NCBI GenBank assembly: GCA_902522825.1
Contig: CABYXE010000003.1
Span: 66,212 to 124,627, forward strand
Length of the DNA stretch: 58,416 nt
Reading direction: 5' to 3'
Source: an uncultured SAR86 cluster bacterium
Lineage (GTDB): Bacteria; Pseudomonadota; Gammaproteobacteria; Magnimaribacterales; AG-339-G14
The notes under the pieces were generated by a model. It worked only from the letters and a program-made list of their open reading frames with translations, did not search any database and was not told where the DNA came from. A program made the translations under genes and the position numbers. The stretch's first letter is position 1. The number at the start of each line of letters is the position of its first letter. This document shows, piece after piece, positions 35,697-45,278 of the stretch.

Positions 35697-38036
35697 ATGC
35701 ATAAATTAAATAATTTTCTTTATTTCGTATTGTTATTCTTTTTCAACACCTTTTTGCTAGCAATTAATATAGACGGCAATCTTTCAGAAGAGGAATGGCA
35801 GCAAGCTGAATATTTAGATAATTTTTTAACTGTTTTTCCAAACGATAAGTCAGCTCCAGAATATAAAACAAAAATTAAATATTTTTCTAATGAAAAAGGA
35901 ATTTATATTGGAATTATCAATGAACAACCATTATCTACTCAAGTTTCCCAGAAACATCCCAGAGACTCATGGGCTGTAGATGCAGATAGAATCAGCTTGA
36001 TCATAGATTTTAATGCAAACGCAAATATAGGTTATGAGTTCACGGCATCTTTAGGAGATTCTTTACGAGATGCGATCTGGGTGAATGAAAATGATATTTC
36101 TGATAATTGGGATGCTATCTGGCAAGCTAAAACATCTCAATCTGAGAACGAATGGTTTGTAGAATATTTTCTTCCATGGGGAATTGCTCCTATGTCCAAT
36201 GTGAATGATGAATATAGAAAAATCAAACTATCTGTAGCAAGAAAAGTTCATCATTTATCTAAATATTTTAATATGCCTGGATTGTGGGTAGAACAATCTC
36301 CTTTTTTGTCTCGAATGCAAGAAGCTTCTGTAAAAAACTATAAAGATGAAAGCTCGAATAAAACAAATATAGATTTTTTTCCTTATATTAGTGCAACTAA
36401 TAATTTTATAGAAAATAACAGAAAAATTAATTTTGGAGGAGAAATCTTCTGGGATATAAATTCTGAATCAAAATTAGATATTTCTATAAATCCAGATTTT
36501 GGACAAGTCGAAAGTGATGATGTGATTGTTAATTTCTCTGCAAATGAAACCTTCTATCCTGATAAACGTCCTTTTTTCACTGAAAATCAAACTTTGTTTG
36601 ACATAACAGGCTGGGATTTAAGATTTATTAATACAAGGAGGATAGGTGGAATTCCTGATAAATGTTCTAGTACTAATGAAAGTCATAAAGGGGAATGCGA
36701 TGACTATATTTATGACTCTACAGATATTAACTTTGCTCTTAGATACACAAAGGAAGGCAAAATAAATAAATATGGGGCATTTATTGCTAGCGAAGATAAT
36801 TCAATTTATTCAGAAGGCAGAGACTTTCTGGCATTCAGATATAAAACTAATCTAGCTAAAAATAATGGAAAAGTGGGATATCTGATAACTTCTGCAGATA
36901 GACCTTCCATTGATAGAAAGGCCACGGCCAATGTTTTAGATTTTGATTTCAAACCTTCTTCTAATAAAAGAATATATGGATGGGCAGGAGAAATTGATAT
37001 AGACGAGAAGGGCGTAAACACAAAAGGATATGGCTTTAAAGCTAACTACACTGTAAGAGTAAGCCCAGAATTATTTCTTCTGTTTTATTCAAATTATCAT
37101 GATGAAAATTTTGATATTAACGATATGGGTTATATTAAACAATATGATAATTTTTCATTAGGAACTTACATTCAATACATTAAGCCTAATAAAAATATAA
37201 ATTCTTCGATATCGCAAACTGAATTTAGTCTTGATCTTTACCATCAAAGATCAGTAGATGGAGAATATGGAAATGGTATCGGAACCTTTTTTAATTATAA
37301 ATTTCAGTATAGGGACAGTTCTTCTTTAAATTTCAAATGTTATTGTAATATTATTAGGGGCAAAGACTATGAAGAAACTAGAAAATTTCCGAGCGCTCCT
37401 TTTATAGAAAAACTTTCTGGGGCTAAACTAATGGTTGAATACGAAAGCCCAAGAACTAATAAAATACAATCAATTTATAAAGCTTCAGCTGGAAGTTTTG
37501 GATACGAAACTGAAACAGAAAATTTAGATTTAAGAAATGAAAGTTATTCAGTAGGGTATTCAAATATTTTTAAGCCTTCAGGTCTTTTCAAGTTAAATAT
37601 AGGATGGTTTGATTACCAAAAAAAATCTAATTGGAGTATTTGGAGAAAAGAAAATTTATTTGGTTACTATGATAAAGAACAAATCTCCTCTAGTTTGAGT
37701 TTAGATTATTTTTTTTCATCCAATCAAGAATTTAGAATAAAAGGAAAAATTTACGCCATCAAAGCAAAAAATCCTCGTTCTTACCGCGTAAGCTCGAGCG
37801 GATATATGAATGCTTCTATAGATAATGTAAATGCTTTTCAACTCTCTGAAACTGCGTTTCAAATCAGATATAAATATGAATTCTCTCCTTTATCTAATTT
37901 ATATGTTGTTTATACAAGGGGAGGAAAATTAACGAATTTATTTAATCAGACTGATAATTTTAAAGATATATATTCTGATGCTTGGACCAATGAAACTTTA
38001 GATAAATTTATAATTAAATTAAGATTAAAATTTTGA
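35697..38036 (+). CDS. DUF5916 outer-membrane beta-barrel with CBM9-like domain
   Basis: 779 residues. A signal peptide (1-23) precedes a family 9 carbohydrate-binding-like domain (25-210, opening NIDGNLSEEEWQQAE), then the DUF5916 region with the hallmark SINPDFGQVESDD and FYPDKRPFFTENQ. The remainder is alternating beta strands, ending in IIKLRLKF with the C-terminal Phe typical of outer-membrane barrels. It may bind or pass a polymer or act as a surface receptor. No TonB plug is seen. Confidence 0.87.
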   Translation: MHKLNNFLYFVLLFFFNTFLLAINIDGNLSEEEWQQAEYLDNFLTVFPNDKSAPEYKTKIKYFSNEKGIYIGIINEQPLSTQVSQKHPRDSWAVDADRISLIIDFNANANIGYEFTASLGDSLRDAIWVNENDISDNWDAIWQAKTSQSENEWFVEYFLPWGIAPMSNVNDEYRKIKLSVARKVHHLSKYFNMPGLWVEQSPFLSRMQEASVKNYKDESSNKTNIDFFPYISATNNFIENNRKINFGGEIFWDINSESKLDISINPDFGQVESDDVIVNFSANETFYPDKRPFFTENQTLFDITGWDLRFINTRRIGGIPDKCSSTNESHKGECDDYIYDSTDINFALRYTKEGKINKYGAFIASEDNSIYSEGRDFLAFRYKTNLAKNNGKVGYLITSADRPSIDRKATANVLDFDFKPSSNKRIYGWAGEIDIDEKGVNTKGYGFKANYTVRVSPELFLLFYSNYHDENFDINDMGYIKQYDNFSLGTYIQYIKPNKNINSSISQTEFSLDLYHQRSVDGEYGNGIGTFFNYKFQYRDSSSLNFKCYCNIIRGKDYEETRKFPSAPFIEKLSGAKLMVEYESPRTNKIQSIYKASAGSFGYETETENLDLRNESYSVGYSNIFKPSGLFKLNIGWFDYQKKSNWSIWRKENLFGYYDKEQISSSLSLDYFFSSNQEFRIKGKIYAIKAKNPRSYRVSSSGYMNASIDNVNAFQLSETAFQIRYKYEFSPLSNLYVVYTRGGKLTNLFNQTDNFKDIYSDAWTNETLDKFIIKLRLKF

Positions 38037-38078
38037 TAATTTTCATAAAATATTAATCTTTTTGATATATTAATTATC
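38035..38078. promoter_or_regulatory. inverted repeat between DUF5916 and TPR lipoprotein genes
   Basis: GATAATT (38035-38041) and AATTATC (38072-38078) are perfect 7-bp arms 30 nt apart, flanking an AT-rich segment just upstream of the AAGGAG ribosome site at about 38085-38090. It could be an operator or an attenuator hairpin; chance is possible in this AT-rich context. Confidence 0.3.
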
Positions 38079-38097
38079 ACTACTAAGGAGACTAGAA

Positions 38098-39768
38098 ATG
38101 AACAAAACTTTATTTTTTTTAATAACATTAATTTTATTATCTTGTTCAGATAATCAACCTAAAATAAATATAGATGAAATAGTAAAAATAGCTAATGCAC
38201 CTTTGCTGAAAGGATTAGGTAATCATTCATTTAAAATTTCTTCAGATGTAGAAGGTGTTCAAGAGTATTTCGATCAAGGTTTGATTATGGCATTTGCTTT
38301 CAATCATGCAGAATCAGTAAGAAGTTTTAAAGCTGCACAAAGACTAGATCCAAATTGTGCAATTTGTTTTTGGGGCGAGGCTTTAGCTAGAGGACCCAAC
38401 ATCAATGTTACGAGTGATGGAAAAGCTGTAATGTCTCCTGAAAATAGAATAGAGGCACTTAAGGCCTTCAAAATTGCTTTTAGTCTCAAAGAGAGCGCAT
38501 CATTAAAAGAAAGAGATTTTATAGAATCTTTGAAAACTAGATACAATGGAAAACCAGAGACCTCAAGAGTAGATTTAGATCTAAATTATGCTAAATCAAT
38601 GGAGGATTTATATAAGAAATATCCCAATGATAATGACGCTGCTTCTTTATATGCTGAAGCTCTTATGATTACTATGCCATGGAATTATTGGGCAGAAGAT
38701 GGAAATCCAAAACCTGACACCGTGAAAGTAATTTCAACTATAGAAAGAGTTCTCGAGCTAGATGAAAATCATCCTTTAGCAATTCATTTATATATCCATG
38801 CAGTTGAAGCCTCTAGTGATCCCGGGCGAGCTGAAGCTGCAGCAGATAGGCTAGGTAAATTGGTCCCCGGAGCAGGACATTTAGTTCATATGCCTTCTCA
38901 CATATACTGGAGAGTTGGTAGATATAAAGATGCATCGCAAGCTAATATTGAAGCCGCAAAAGTAGATGAAGATTATATAGCTCAATGTAATGCTCAGGGT
39001 TTTTATCCTGCATTATATTATCCTCATAATATTCATTTTTTATGGGCTGCCTCAACTATGGAGGGCAAGAGCGAGTTATCAATAGAATCAGCTTTAAAAG
39101 TTTCAAACTATGTTTCTGAAGAACAGATTAGATCAGTTCCTTTTTTAGAATTTTTTCATACGCCACCCCTTCTTTCTTATGTTAGATTTGGTAAATGGCA
39201 AGAGATTCTTGATTATGAAGAACCTATCGAAGATTTTAAGTATTCACGAAGTATTTATAATTATGCTAAATCCATTGCTTATGCTGCAACTGGGGATATA
39301 GAAAAGGCAAAAAAACACCAAAAATTAATTACTTCATTTGTAGATTCTTTAGAAGTAGGAGCAATGGTAAAAGCAGGGCATCCAACTAAACAATTGATAG
39401 AAATTGCGAATAATTTAGCAATGGGTTCAATAAGTATGTATCAAAAAGATTATTTATCTGCGATAAATAATTTTGAAAAAGCAGTCTTGCTTCAGGACAA
39501 TCTGCCTTATACAGAACCTCCTTTTTGGTATTACCCAACAAGACAAACACTAGGTCACGTTTTATTACAATCAGAAAAACCTTACGAAGCCATTAAGACT
39601 TTTAAAGAGGACTTGGAAGATTATCCGAAGAATGGTTGGTCATATTACGGACTGCATAAAGCTTATGAGGAAATTGGCGATAGCTTAAATTCTAAAAAAT
39701 CCTTTAATATGTTTGAAAACTTATGGAAAGAATCAGATATAAAAGTTTCTTCTTCTATAATTTATTAA
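38098..39768 (+). CDS. TPR-containing lipoprotein
   Basis: 556 residues. A lipoprotein signal ends in the lipobox LLSC (Cys at about 16). The segment VQEYFDQGLIMAFAFNHAESVRSFKAAQ is the first of several helical TPR-like pairs; NCAICFWGEALARGPNIN and LVHMPSHIYWRVGRYKDA are typical of a secreted TPR family of unknown role. A clear AAGGAGA site precedes the ATG. The cyclase gene follows by a few bases. Confidence 0.83.
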   Translation: MNKTLFFLITLILLSCSDNQPKINIDEIVKIANAPLLKGLGNHSFKISSDVEGVQEYFDQGLIMAFAFNHAESVRSFKAAQRLDPNCAICFWGEALARGPNINVTSDGKAVMSPENRIEALKAFKIAFSLKESASLKERDFIESLKTRYNGKPETSRVDLDLNYAKSMEDLYKKYPNDNDAASLYAEALMITMPWNYWAEDGNPKPDTVKVISTIERVLELDENHPLAIHLYIHAVEASSDPGRAEAAADRLGKLVPGAGHLVHMPSHIYWRVGRYKDASQANIEAAKVDEDYIAQCNAQGFYPALYYPHNIHFLWAASTMEGKSELSIESALKVSNYVSEEQIRSVPFLEFFHTPPLLSYVRFGKWQEILDYEEPIEDFKYSRSIYNYAKSIAYAATGDIEKAKKHQKLITSFVDSLEVGAMVKAGHPTKQLIEIANNLAMGSISMYQKDYLSAINNFEKAVLLQDNLPYTEPPFWYYPTRQTLGHVLLQSEKPYEAIKTFKEDLEDYPKNGWSYYGLHKAYEEIGDSLNSKKSFNMFENLWKESDIKVSSSIIY

Positions 39769-39778
39769 TGGATTGTAT

Positions 39779-40801
39779 ATGAAGAAGTTTATAAAAATAT
39801 CTTTCTTTTTTTATATTATTTTTTCTCTTAATCTTTATTCGGAATATGAAGATCAAAGAGGGATGACTAAACTTTTAGGAAATGAAACTTATCTAAGATG
39901 TGCTAAAGAGATGAGTAAATCAAATGCAAAGGTTTATGAACTTTCCTATAACAGAACATCATCTATGCCATTGTCTCCATTTGCAGGTGAATATAAACCT
40001 AAGTTTTTACCAGAAGTACCTTGGGCCGGTTCCAGGCAAGTCTTTACTATGGATGTTCTTAATGAAAATGTTAACGATGGAAATCAAGGGACTCAAATGG
40101 ATGCTTTGGGACATTTTGGACATACTGAAGAAGTATGGATAGGAGAGGGTGAGGCTGATCTTTCATCTTTAAAGTATTTTAATAATTTTACAGGCAAGGA
40201 AGTAAAGCCAACCCCTGATTCACCGTTAAAAAAATTAGGTATTGAAACTGTTCCGCCTATAGTAACAACAGCAATTTTTTTAGATGTTAGAAAACATATA
40301 TTCAATGGCAAGGCTATGAAAGCTGGTGAATATGTAACAGTTAAGCATATCAAAGAAACTATAAAAAAAACGAGTCTTAAAAATAGAGGAATTCTTCCTG
40401 GAGACGTAGTTTTAATTAATACTGGTTGGAGTGATAATTATCAAGATCCAGACGTTTTAAAAGTTTATTATCAAAAAGCTCCTGGAGTTTCTTACAACCT
40501 CGTTAAATATTTATCTGATAAAAAAGTAGTTGGTGTAGGTCTGGATACTTGGGGTGTTGATACATTTGCAGATGAAGTCGAGTATGGACCAGAAAGAGAG
40601 CAGAATCCCTCAGGGATAGCTAATCCAGCTCATCATTATTTTCTTACAGAATCGGGTATTCATACTTTAGAAAATTTCAATCTTAAGGGTTTGGCAGAGG
40701 ATAATGTAAGTTTATCTTGTGTAATGATATTGCCTTTAAAGACAGTAGGTAGTTCGGCTTCTCCAATTAGACCTGTAGCTATAGGGGCGCCTAATCAATA
40801 A
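39779..40801 (+). CDS. secreted cyclase-family protein (kynurenine formamidase-like)
   Basis: About 340 residues. The ATG at 39779 is preferred to a TTG 6 nt upstream because it begins a proper signal peptide (KKFIKISFFFYIIF...LYSE). The cyclase domain (PF04199 type) has GTQMDALGHFG at about 104-114. The canonical HxGTHxDxPxH metal motif has two His changed (Asn102, Gln106) while Asp108 and His112 remain. Other conserved parts are PGDVVLINTGW and VGLDTWGVD. It probably hydrolyses an amide or lactone in the periplasm. Confidence 0.82.
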   Translation: MKKFIKISFFFYIIFSLNLYSEYEDQRGMTKLLGNETYLRCAKEMSKSNAKVYELSYNRTSSMPLSPFAGEYKPKFLPEVPWAGSRQVFTMDVLNENVNDGNQGTQMDALGHFGHTEEVWIGEGEADLSSLKYFNNFTGKEVKPTPDSPLKKLGIETVPPIVTTAIFLDVRKHIFNGKAMKAGEYVTVKHIKETIKKTSLKNRGILPGDVVLINTGWSDNYQDPDVLKVYYQKAPGVSYNLVKYLSDKKVVGVGLDTWGVDTFADEVEYGPEREQNPSGIANPAHHYFLTESGIHTLENFNLKGLAEDNVSLSCVMILPLKTVGSSASPIRPVAIGAPNQ

Positions 40802-40813
40802 ATACTATTTAAC

Positions 40814-40827
40814 ATAATATATATTAT
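40814..40827. terminator. AT-rich palindrome between convergent genes
   Basis: ATAATATATATTAT is a perfect 14-bp palindrome, in a longer imperfect repeat (ACAT-AATATATAT ... ATATATATGT), in the 43-nt gap between two convergent genes. It might slow polymerase on both strands, but it lacks a GC stem, so the call is weak. Confidence 0.22.
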
Positions 40828-40844
40828 ACGAATATATATGTAGT

Positions 40845-41702
40845 TCAATTTCCCATTGGGATAGGACTTGGAGTATATCCGCCGTTTAAAATCCATCTAT
40901 CTTCTTGAACTGTTAGCATATAAAAAATTCTACTTTTTAAGTAAGGATCACCTTCTTTGTTGTGTCTTGCAAAATCAAAAGAAATCAACGCGGCATGGCC
41001 GTTATTAAATAGTGTCTTAGTATCAATTACAGATGAATAAGACCAACCATCACTCTTTAAGCCATCAAAGTTAAAAGCATCTGTATATTTATTATATTTC
41101 TGATCATTGAAATAAAAAGGAGAACTAGTAATTTTTTCAATATTCAATTTATCTTGAGCATTGAAGAAAATAAGAAACTCTTCTACAAATTCTTTTGGAT
41201 CTCCAACCTCATTAGGATCAGTAGAAACAAGTTTATTTTTATAAAGTCTCGTGGCTACTAGTAAATCACTATTGTATTCTACTAAGGAAATAATCTTGTC
41301 ATCTTTGAACTTAAATACAAATACATAATCATTATCATATTCTCCGTTAATACCTTCTGCATCTCCTTTCAGAAGAACTGCTGTACCCTCTTCATCTGAA
41401 ATTACATCTTCGATGAAAAGTTCTATACCATTCGGCAGTAAAGCTGGAATAATTTCTCCATTCCATTGTTCAATCCAATTTTTAGTATCGTAGGCTTTTT
41501 TTGAAATAACGGTGTTACCCATAAAAGTGAAGTTAAAATTTTCATGCAATAAAGGTTTAACCTTATCTATATCTAATATATTTTCCATAAAGAAAATTGC
41601 TGTTTTTTTATTTAAAACTTCTTTTTTCTCATTATTTGTGGCGTCTGTATTGCCACATGAAAATAAGAAAATTAAACTAGAAAAAATTAAAAATTTTTTC
41701 AC
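40845..41702 (-). CDS. lipoprotein with two NTF2/SnoaL-like domains
   Basis: 285 residues with a lipoprotein signal (lipobox FSCG, Cys at 16). Two similar NTF2-like halves are suggested: residues 32-150 (KKTAIFFMENILDIDKVKPLL... YVFVFKFKDDKIISLVEY) and 165-280 (FVEEFLIFFNAQDKLNIEKI... ILNGGYTPSP). The start is GTG at 41702, which overlaps the stop of the large secreted protein gene upstream by one base (TAGTG), so the two are coupled. The role is unknown. Confidence 0.75.
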   Translation of the reverse strand: MKKFLIFSSLIFLFSCGNTDATNNEKKEVLNKKTAIFFMENILDIDKVKPLLHENFNFTFMGNTVISKKAYDTKNWIEQWNGEIIPALLPNGIELFIEDVISDEEGTAVLLKGDAEGINGEYDNDYVFVFKFKDDKIISLVEYNSDLLVATRLYKNKLVSTDPNEVGDPKEFVEEFLIFFNAQDKLNIEKITSSPFYFNDQKYNKYTDAFNFDGLKSDGWSYSSVIDTKTLFNNGHAALISFDFARHNKEGDPYLKSRIFYMLTVQEDRWILNGGYTPSPIPMGN

Positions 41703-43426
41703 TATTTAAGATAATTTGAATAGAGAGACTTTCCTGAGTTTTTGAAATTTGTCCAATCTGGCTGAAAAGGAGTAATGTTATTATCGACAGCGTCGTCTAC
41801 ACCATCTTGATCAGCATCTAAACTTTTAAGAGCATTTTCCGGAAAAGCATCCAAATAGTTTAAGACACCATCTCCATCATCGTCTCCGTTTTTAGAAAAA
41901 GATTTACCTTGCAAATATTCATCTGCCAAAGGATTAGAAGAGAATTTGTTAACTAGTACAGCTCCTGACTTAGGTATGTTAATGACTGGATAATTAAAAA
42001 ATTTATGATCTGGTGTATCTAAAGTTGCTTGAAGAGTTAATGTTGCACAATCCGAGTCTCCGACGGGTTTCATTGGATAAACTTTTTTTACTCCTAACTG
42101 CCTTATATAATATTCATTACCTTGAGCGTCAGTTAATACGGTTCCCTCTGGAACGTCAAAAAAAGGAAAGTTTGAATAATACTCTCCATTAATAAGAACT
42201 ATGGTAGCTACATCTCCTATTGAGGTCCCAGGGCAAATAGTATTTCCATAAGAGCTACCATCTGCAATTTTTTTGCATTGCATACCAGTTCCAACCCAAC
42301 TACCACTAAAAATTTTTGCAGTTCCATTGTAGGTAGCATTATTTGCAGTGATATTATTTATGGCCTGTAAGTCATAATTGACTGATAAAGGTGTATTGGG
42401 ATTTCCATCCCCGTCTGGATTATTATTTATTCTGTCACCAGAAGTATTGTAGACACCATAATTTTGAGGTCCAACATATGTCCAACTACCAGTTCTTGCA
42501 ACGCACAATTCTGAATTTTGAGAAGATGCTTGAAATTGACCACCGCCACTAGGTCCTGCATTTAACCAAACACCATTTTTGGCACCAGAATAACCTTCAG
42601 TAACTTCAAATTTTATAACTTTATCATTGTAAGCAAAGTTAACCGTTTGTATCGAAATTGGATTTCCATCAGGGTAATTTCCTGTATAACCTACTGGAAA
42701 ATATTGAGGATATATTTGAGCGAAATAATCAACATATTTAATTCCTCCCAGCGCTGGAATTGTTGCGTTTGGACTAAAGTTAAATGCATTTGCAGTACCA
42801 TGCCCTCCTGAGTTAGAAGTATGGATAATTTTTGATGAATAAAAATATTTTTCGTAGCCAGCAGGCAACAAATTATTCACAACAACACCATCTAAATAAT
42901 ATGCTGCTTCAAATTTAATTTGATTTTCTGAAAGTTTCTTAGATTCATAAGTTGCGACATACAATGGTAATGAATTAGCTTTCGATACAGCGCTGTAATC
43001 CAAAGTAAGTGTTCCATAAGGATTAGAATCTGAGGCTTCTTCTTCCAAAATTAACTTCATTTTATAGTCAGTTATATCATCTGGTCCTGCTATAGATAGC
43101 TCCATATCTAGGTTTGAATTTTCTGTTTCTTGTTTCGAAACTATTGTCCAAGGGCGAGAAACTTCTGCACCTTCACATGCAGCATTATCCAAGATTACTT
43201 TGTAACCAATTCCATCTTCCAAATTTGAATTATTTTTATAATCGGAGTTATTAATTAGGCACAGATAACTATTTACTCTACCAAAAGCTACATCCAGCAA
43301 ATATTGATGCACGTAAAAGATTTTTGGATTTTTCCAGATAAGTTTAGTTTTATCGAATGTATTTAAATCTGGAAAAGAAAATATGCTACTGGAAAAAATT
43401 AAGGTTATGAAAAGAATTTTCTTCAT
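41702..43426 (-). CDS. large secreted protein with C-terminal calcium-binding repeats (paralog of 46739-49639)
   Basis: 574 residues with a signal peptide (1-17). No known enzyme domain is recognised. The N-terminal segment (about 40-85, VNSYLCLINNS ... GYKVILDNAACE) and a later VPEGTVLTDAQGNEYYIRQL correspond to VNFLLCFLSNT ... PYKALIDEASCE and LPDGAILTDKTGSDNIKVRAL in the 966-aa protein, so the two are paralogs. The C-terminal part (about 515-555) has two thrombospondin type 3-like repeats (DDDGDGVLNYLDAFPE, DADQDGVDDAVDN), which bind calcium. It is the middle gene of a three-gene operon, between a tiny lipoprotein and the NTF2-like lipoprotein. Confidence 0.78.
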   Translation of the reverse strand: MKKILFITLIFSSSIFSFPDLNTFDKTKLIWKNPKIFYVHQYLLDVAFGRVNSYLCLINNSDYKNNSNLEDGIGYKVILDNAACEGAEVSRPWTIVSKQETENSNLDMELSIAGPDDITDYKMKLILEEEASDSNPYGTLTLDYSAVSKANSLPLYVATYESKKLSENQIKFEAAYYLDGVVVNNLLPAGYEKYFYSSKIIHTSNSGGHGTANAFNFSPNATIPALGGIKYVDYFAQIYPQYFPVGYTGNYPDGNPISIQTVNFAYNDKVIKFEVTEGYSGAKNGVWLNAGPSGGGQFQASSQNSELCVARTGSWTYVGPQNYGVYNTSGDRINNNPDGDGNPNTPLSVNYDLQAINNITANNATYNGTAKIFSGSWVGTGMQCKKIADGSSYGNTICPGTSIGDVATIVLINGEYYSNFPFFDVPEGTVLTDAQGNEYYIRQLGVKKVYPMKPVGDSDCATLTLQATLDTPDHKFFNYPVINIPKSGAVLVNKFSSNPLADEYLQGKSFSKNGDDDGDGVLNYLDAFPENALKSLDADQDGVDDAVDNNITPFQPDWTNFKNSGKSLYSNYLK

Positions 43427-43552
43427 TCAATCTAGAATCGTTAAATCCTCAGGAACATTTTTAAATTGGAATGAACTGTCAGTACTTGAATTAGATCCAC
43501 TTCCGCAAGAAAAAACAAAAAAACAAAAAATTACTAAAAGAAAAAATCTCAC
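43427..43552 (-). CDS. very small lipoprotein (41 aa)
   Basis: A GTG-started frame of 41 residues: a hydrophobic N-terminus RFFLLVIFCFFVFSC gives a good lipobox (VFSC, Cys16), then GSGSNSSTDSS and a short tail. Its TGA is directly adjacent to the ATG of the 574-aa secreted protein. An earlier in-frame GTG at 43564 would add four residues. Lipobox and position support a real gene; the opposite-strand frame here is the shadow. The poly-Gly/Ser linker after Cys parallels the lipoprotein before the paralogous large gene. Confidence 0.55.
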   Translation of the reverse strand: MRFFLLVIFCFFVFSCGSGSNSSTDSSFQFKNVPEDLTILD

Positions 43553-43658
43553 AATTCCAATCACTAAATGACAAAAATAATTTAATATAATTTAAAAAAA
43601 AAATAAAGGGCTTTTTCAAAATTTAAAGAATATTAAATTTAATTACGTCAGCTTTAAT

Positions 43659-44783
43659 TTACAAAATGTCTTTAAGATTTATATCTTTCTTTTTTACTTC
43701 AAAGCCTTGAGGATTTCCATTTATAAAATCAATTATAAGTTGTGCATACTGCGGACCAGCCTCTTCCTGTATAAAATGTCCTGGGCCTTTTATAACTATT
43801 TCTTGAGCAGAAGGAATTCTTTTTAAGCCTTCTACAATTCCAGGATTATTTCCTGTAACTGGATCATTATCGCTATTAGCTATTAAAAATGGCTTGTCCC
43901 ATTTTTCTAATACATTTCTGAAAGCCATTTCATTTTTTCTTAGTTCGCTTGGTATTAAATAGGGAAATATTTGCGCGCCAGCTTTATATGACGCATTGGG
44001 ATAAGGAGCTTCATATCCTAATCTTTCTTCAGAGTCCACAGAACCTAAAGTTTGCATAACACCACCTACATCAATATTATCTGTGTATCTTGAATATCTT
44101 ATCCAGTTAGAAAAGCCATTACCGCCGATAAATTCTTCCCATGTCACTGGACCTTGCAACCAGATTGTTAACTTGAATATAGGCCCTAGGAAAAAACCTC
44201 TAATATCGTTTATTAATCCTCTACCTGGAGCAATTAAACCTGTATTAGAAGCAATTACTCTTGAAAATCTTTCAGGTTCTTCAGCAATAACTCTTAAACC
44301 TACCAATCCTCCCCAATCATGAACATGGGCTGTCATATCATTTAAATCGAGCTTTCTTATTAGCTCAGACATTGTGTCGACATGCATTTGATGTGAGTAA
44401 TCATCAATATCTATATATTTATCCGATTTTCCAAACCCAACCATATCTGGAGCAATAACCCTATATCCAGCATCAACAAGCGTAGGAATCATTTTTCTAA
44501 ATAAATAACTCCATGCTGGTTCTCCGTGAAGAAGGTATATCACATCTCCATCTATGGGACCTTCATCTAAATAGTGAATCCTTAAACCATTTATTTCGAG
44601 ATAATTTGGTTCAAAATTATAGTCTTTTAAATTCTCAAATCTTTCTTCTGGTGTTCTCAAAATCCCCGGGGAAATTAGATTAAACCTCTCATAGTTAATT
44701 TCTGTATCGACATTTCTAATATATTGAAAAATCCCTATGGAGAATAATCCTACGATAAATAATATAGAAAATATTTTGTTCAT
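43659..44783 (-). CDS. haloalkane dehalogenase-like alpha/beta hydrolase, membrane-anchored
   Basis: 374 residues with an N-terminal membrane helix (4-21). The dehalogenase core shows HGEPAWSYL, nucleophile Asp156-Trp157 (HVHDWGG), acid Asp in NSDNDPVTG, and His in GPGHFIQEE. The HGEP form and the Asp acid resemble the HLD-I subfamily (DhlA type). It hydrolyses carbon-halogen bonds, or possibly epoxides; the exact substrate is unknown. GlcG/HbpS lies 7 nt upstream on the same strand. Confidence 0.84.
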   Translation of the reverse strand: MNKIFSILFIVGLFSIGIFQYIRNVDTEINYERFNLISPGILRTPEERFENLKDYNFEPNYLEINGLRIHYLDEGPIDGDVIYLLHGEPAWSYLFRKMIPTLVDAGYRVIAPDMVGFGKSDKYIDIDDYSHQMHVDTMSELIRKLDLNDMTAHVHDWGGLVGLRVIAEEPERFSRVIASNTGLIAPGRGLINDIRGFFLGPIFKLTIWLQGPVTWEEFIGGNGFSNWIRYSRYTDNIDVGGVMQTLGSVDSEERLGYEAPYPNASYKAGAQIFPYLIPSELRKNEMAFRNVLEKWDKPFLIANSDNDPVTGNNPGIVEGLKRIPSAQEIVIKGPGHFIQEEAGPQYAQLIIDFINGNPQGFEVKKKDINLKDIL

Positions 44784-44790
44784 GATTATA

Positions 44791-45249
44791 TTATGTTATC
44801 TGAGAGTGCCCTACTGTCAGACCTGCAGCTTCAATACCTGCTACCGCAGCAATTTCATCTTGATCAGATCTATCGCCAGAAACTCCAATTGCACCTATGT
44901 TTTTGCCATCTTTTTGTATTAAAAGTCCTCCTGGAGTTGGAATAAGATTGCCCCCTGCTAATATTTGCATACCAGTAAAGGCTTTATCTAGCCTAGGTTG
45001 ATCCTCTAAAATTCCTCTTAACGTGTTCGATGAGGCTCCAAACGCCAAACAGGTAGAAGCTTTTGCATATGCAACATTGGCTCTTGTTGGGCCTGAACCG
45101 TCTTCGGCTAAAGTAGCTCTTACAACTCCTCCGACATCAATAACTGTAACAGTCAAAGGCATAAATTCTTCTTCTCTGCCTTTTTTTAATGTCTCTTGGC
45201 ATATTTTTAATGCAGCATCTAGATTTATTTCTCCTGGATTTAATATCAT
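44791..45249 (-). CDS. GlcG/HbpS (heme-binding) domain protein
   Basis: 152 residues of the GlcG/HbpS family: an N-terminal helix (LDAALKICQETL), VTVIDVGGVVRATLAEDGSGP, AYAKASTCLAFG, and the Gly-rich ending GGLLIQKDGKNIGAIGVSGD. The family is often next to oxidoreductases or catabolic enzymes; some members bind heme or cobalamin-like ligands. It is paired with the dehalogenase at 43659 and divergent from that at 45310. A shared small role for the two dehalogenases is possible. Confidence 0.86.
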   Translation of the reverse strand: MILNPGEINLDAALKICQETLKKGREEEFMPLTVTVIDVGGVVRATLAEDGSGPTRANVAYAKASTCLAFGASSNTLRGILEDQPRLDKAFTGMQILAGGNLIPTPGGLLIQKDGKNIGAIGVSGDRSDQDEIAAVAGIEAAGLTVGHSQIT

Positions 45250-45278
45250 TTTAATTTCCTAATAATAAGTTTTTTTAA

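Noticed and set aside
43383-43571. Plus-strand 62-codon frame
   Set aside because: It is antisense to the small lipoprotein and the start of the 574-aa gene; the translated protein has no recognisable feature.
43632-43643. ATTAAATTTAAT perfect 12-bp palindrome near a dehalogenase stop
   Set aside because: Expected by chance in AT-rich intergenic DNA; no GC stem or U-tract, so not called a terminator.
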